Part shown: positions 63,756 through 64,000 of the stretch, piece after piece | Numbering within the stretch: the stretch's first letter is position 1 | Layout: the number at the start of each line of letters is the position of its first letter | Origin: Betaproteobacteria bacterium | GTDB lineage: Bacteria; Pseudomonadota; Gammaproteobacteria; Burkholderiales; SG8-39 | DNA: 64,000 nt | Direction of reading: 5' to 3' | Assembly: GCA_016713125.1 (NCBI GenBank) | Contig: JADJPT010000009.1 | Location: 62,001 to 126,000 of the forward strand | Translations under genes and position numbers: made by a program | The notes under the pieces: model-generated | What the model was told of the DNA's origin: nothing | Seen by the model: the letters and a program-made list of their open reading frames with translations, nothing else | Databases searched by the model: none

Positions 63756-64000
63756 ATGGAACGCAGCATCCCGATCACGCAGGAAATGATAGACCGCTAC
63801 GGACGCATCAACGGCGACAACGACATCGTCCACTACGACCACGATTACGCCCTGAAGCGCGGCTTTCGCGGCACGCTGCTGCACGGCCCGCACATGACGG
63901 CCTTCGTGGCCGAGCTCGGCGCGCGCCGCCACGGCGAGCACTGGCTGTACCGCGGTCGGCTGCGCACCAAGTGGGTGGGCCCGGTCTGTCCGGGCGACGC
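63756..64000 (+). CDS. MaoC family dehydratase (cut by window edge)
   Basis: The first 81 codons of a hot-dog hydratase. GGAGGCAG precedes ATG 63756, 11 bases after the first MaoC-type gene. The hydratase-2 motif appears in GDNDIVHYDHDYALKRGFRG and LLHGPHMTAFV, where Asp and His are catalytic. It would hydrate an enoyl-CoA together with the preceding hot-dog protein. The C-terminus lies outside the window. Confidence 0.85.
   Translation, partial: MERSIPITQEMIDRYGRINGDNDIVHYDHDYALKRGFRGTLLHGPHMTAFVAELGARRHGEHWLYRGRLRTKWVGPVCPGD

Overview
The window is high-GC, densely packed bacterial chromosome. Its gene content points to a metabolically versatile betaproteobacterium, most likely Burkholderiales: four orphan Bug-type (tripartite tricarboxylate transporter) binding proteins, a GcvA-type LysR beside DUF2917, MnmC, aerobic tryptophan catabolism and many acyl-CoA enzymes. 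This assignment is by inference from families; there is no rRNA or marker gene in view. No tRNA, rRNA, CRISPR array, insertion sequence, integrase or phage gene was seen. No gap between genes exceeds about 250 bases.

Layout. 1-9 kb: a NUDIX hydrolase (cut by the left edge), a DECR-like SDR, a DUF2917/LysR divergent pair, a quinone oxidoreductase, a 7TMR-DISM diguanylate cyclase, a threonine dehydratase-like enzyme, an enoyl-CoA hydratase and a DUF1499 protein. 9-14 kb: a Ugp-like ABC importer operon (ATPase, binding protein, two permeases) ending in an endonuclease/exonuclease/phosphatase-fold enzyme. 14-17 kb: a degenerate HtrA-like protein, an HD phosphohydrolase, YdcH and Dtd. 17-23 kb: a fused CoA-transferase with a cupin, divergent from an ACAD10/11-like kinase plus acyl-CoA dehydrogenase pair, a GST and an MBL hydrolase. 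23-31.3 kb: three Bug proteins, MarC, an acyl-CoA ligase and a tryptophan-to-anthranilate segment (TDO, kynureninase, HIT protein). 31-37 kb: a cupin, a lone XRE regulator, a Kv-like channel, an ornithine-cyclodeaminase homologue and a tightly coupled racemase-VOC-Bug operon. 36.6-44.4 kb: a fatty-acid beta-oxidation operon (TetR, FadE, thiolase, FadB/J-type enzyme, thioesterase, SDR). 44.5-49.6 kb: an Atm1-type ABC exporter, a PBP7-type peptidase and an IclR/alpha-hydroxyacid oxidase pair. 49.6-57.6 kb: two paralogous PAS histidine kinases flanking MnmC, a SnoaL-like protein and an enolase-superfamily enzyme. 57.8-64 kb: MmsA, an acyltransferase, a cNMP-domain/CPBP fusion, a long-chain acyl-CoA synthetase and two MaoC-type hot-dog proteins (the last cut by the right edge).

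Functionally the region is dominated by CoA-thioester catabolism and the uptake and sensing of small organic acids. A striking technical feature is that at least seven conserved genes are broken by one- or two-base losses or by a single in-frame stop while their remaining sequence is perfectly conserved. Several losses fall in short G or C runs, so consensus or assembly error is at least as likely as real decay. The most interesting biology is the racemase-VOC-Bug operon, the putative 4-hydroxyacyl-CoA kinase/dehydrogenase pair, the degenerate HtrA and CPBP proteins, and several clean palindromic operator candidates.
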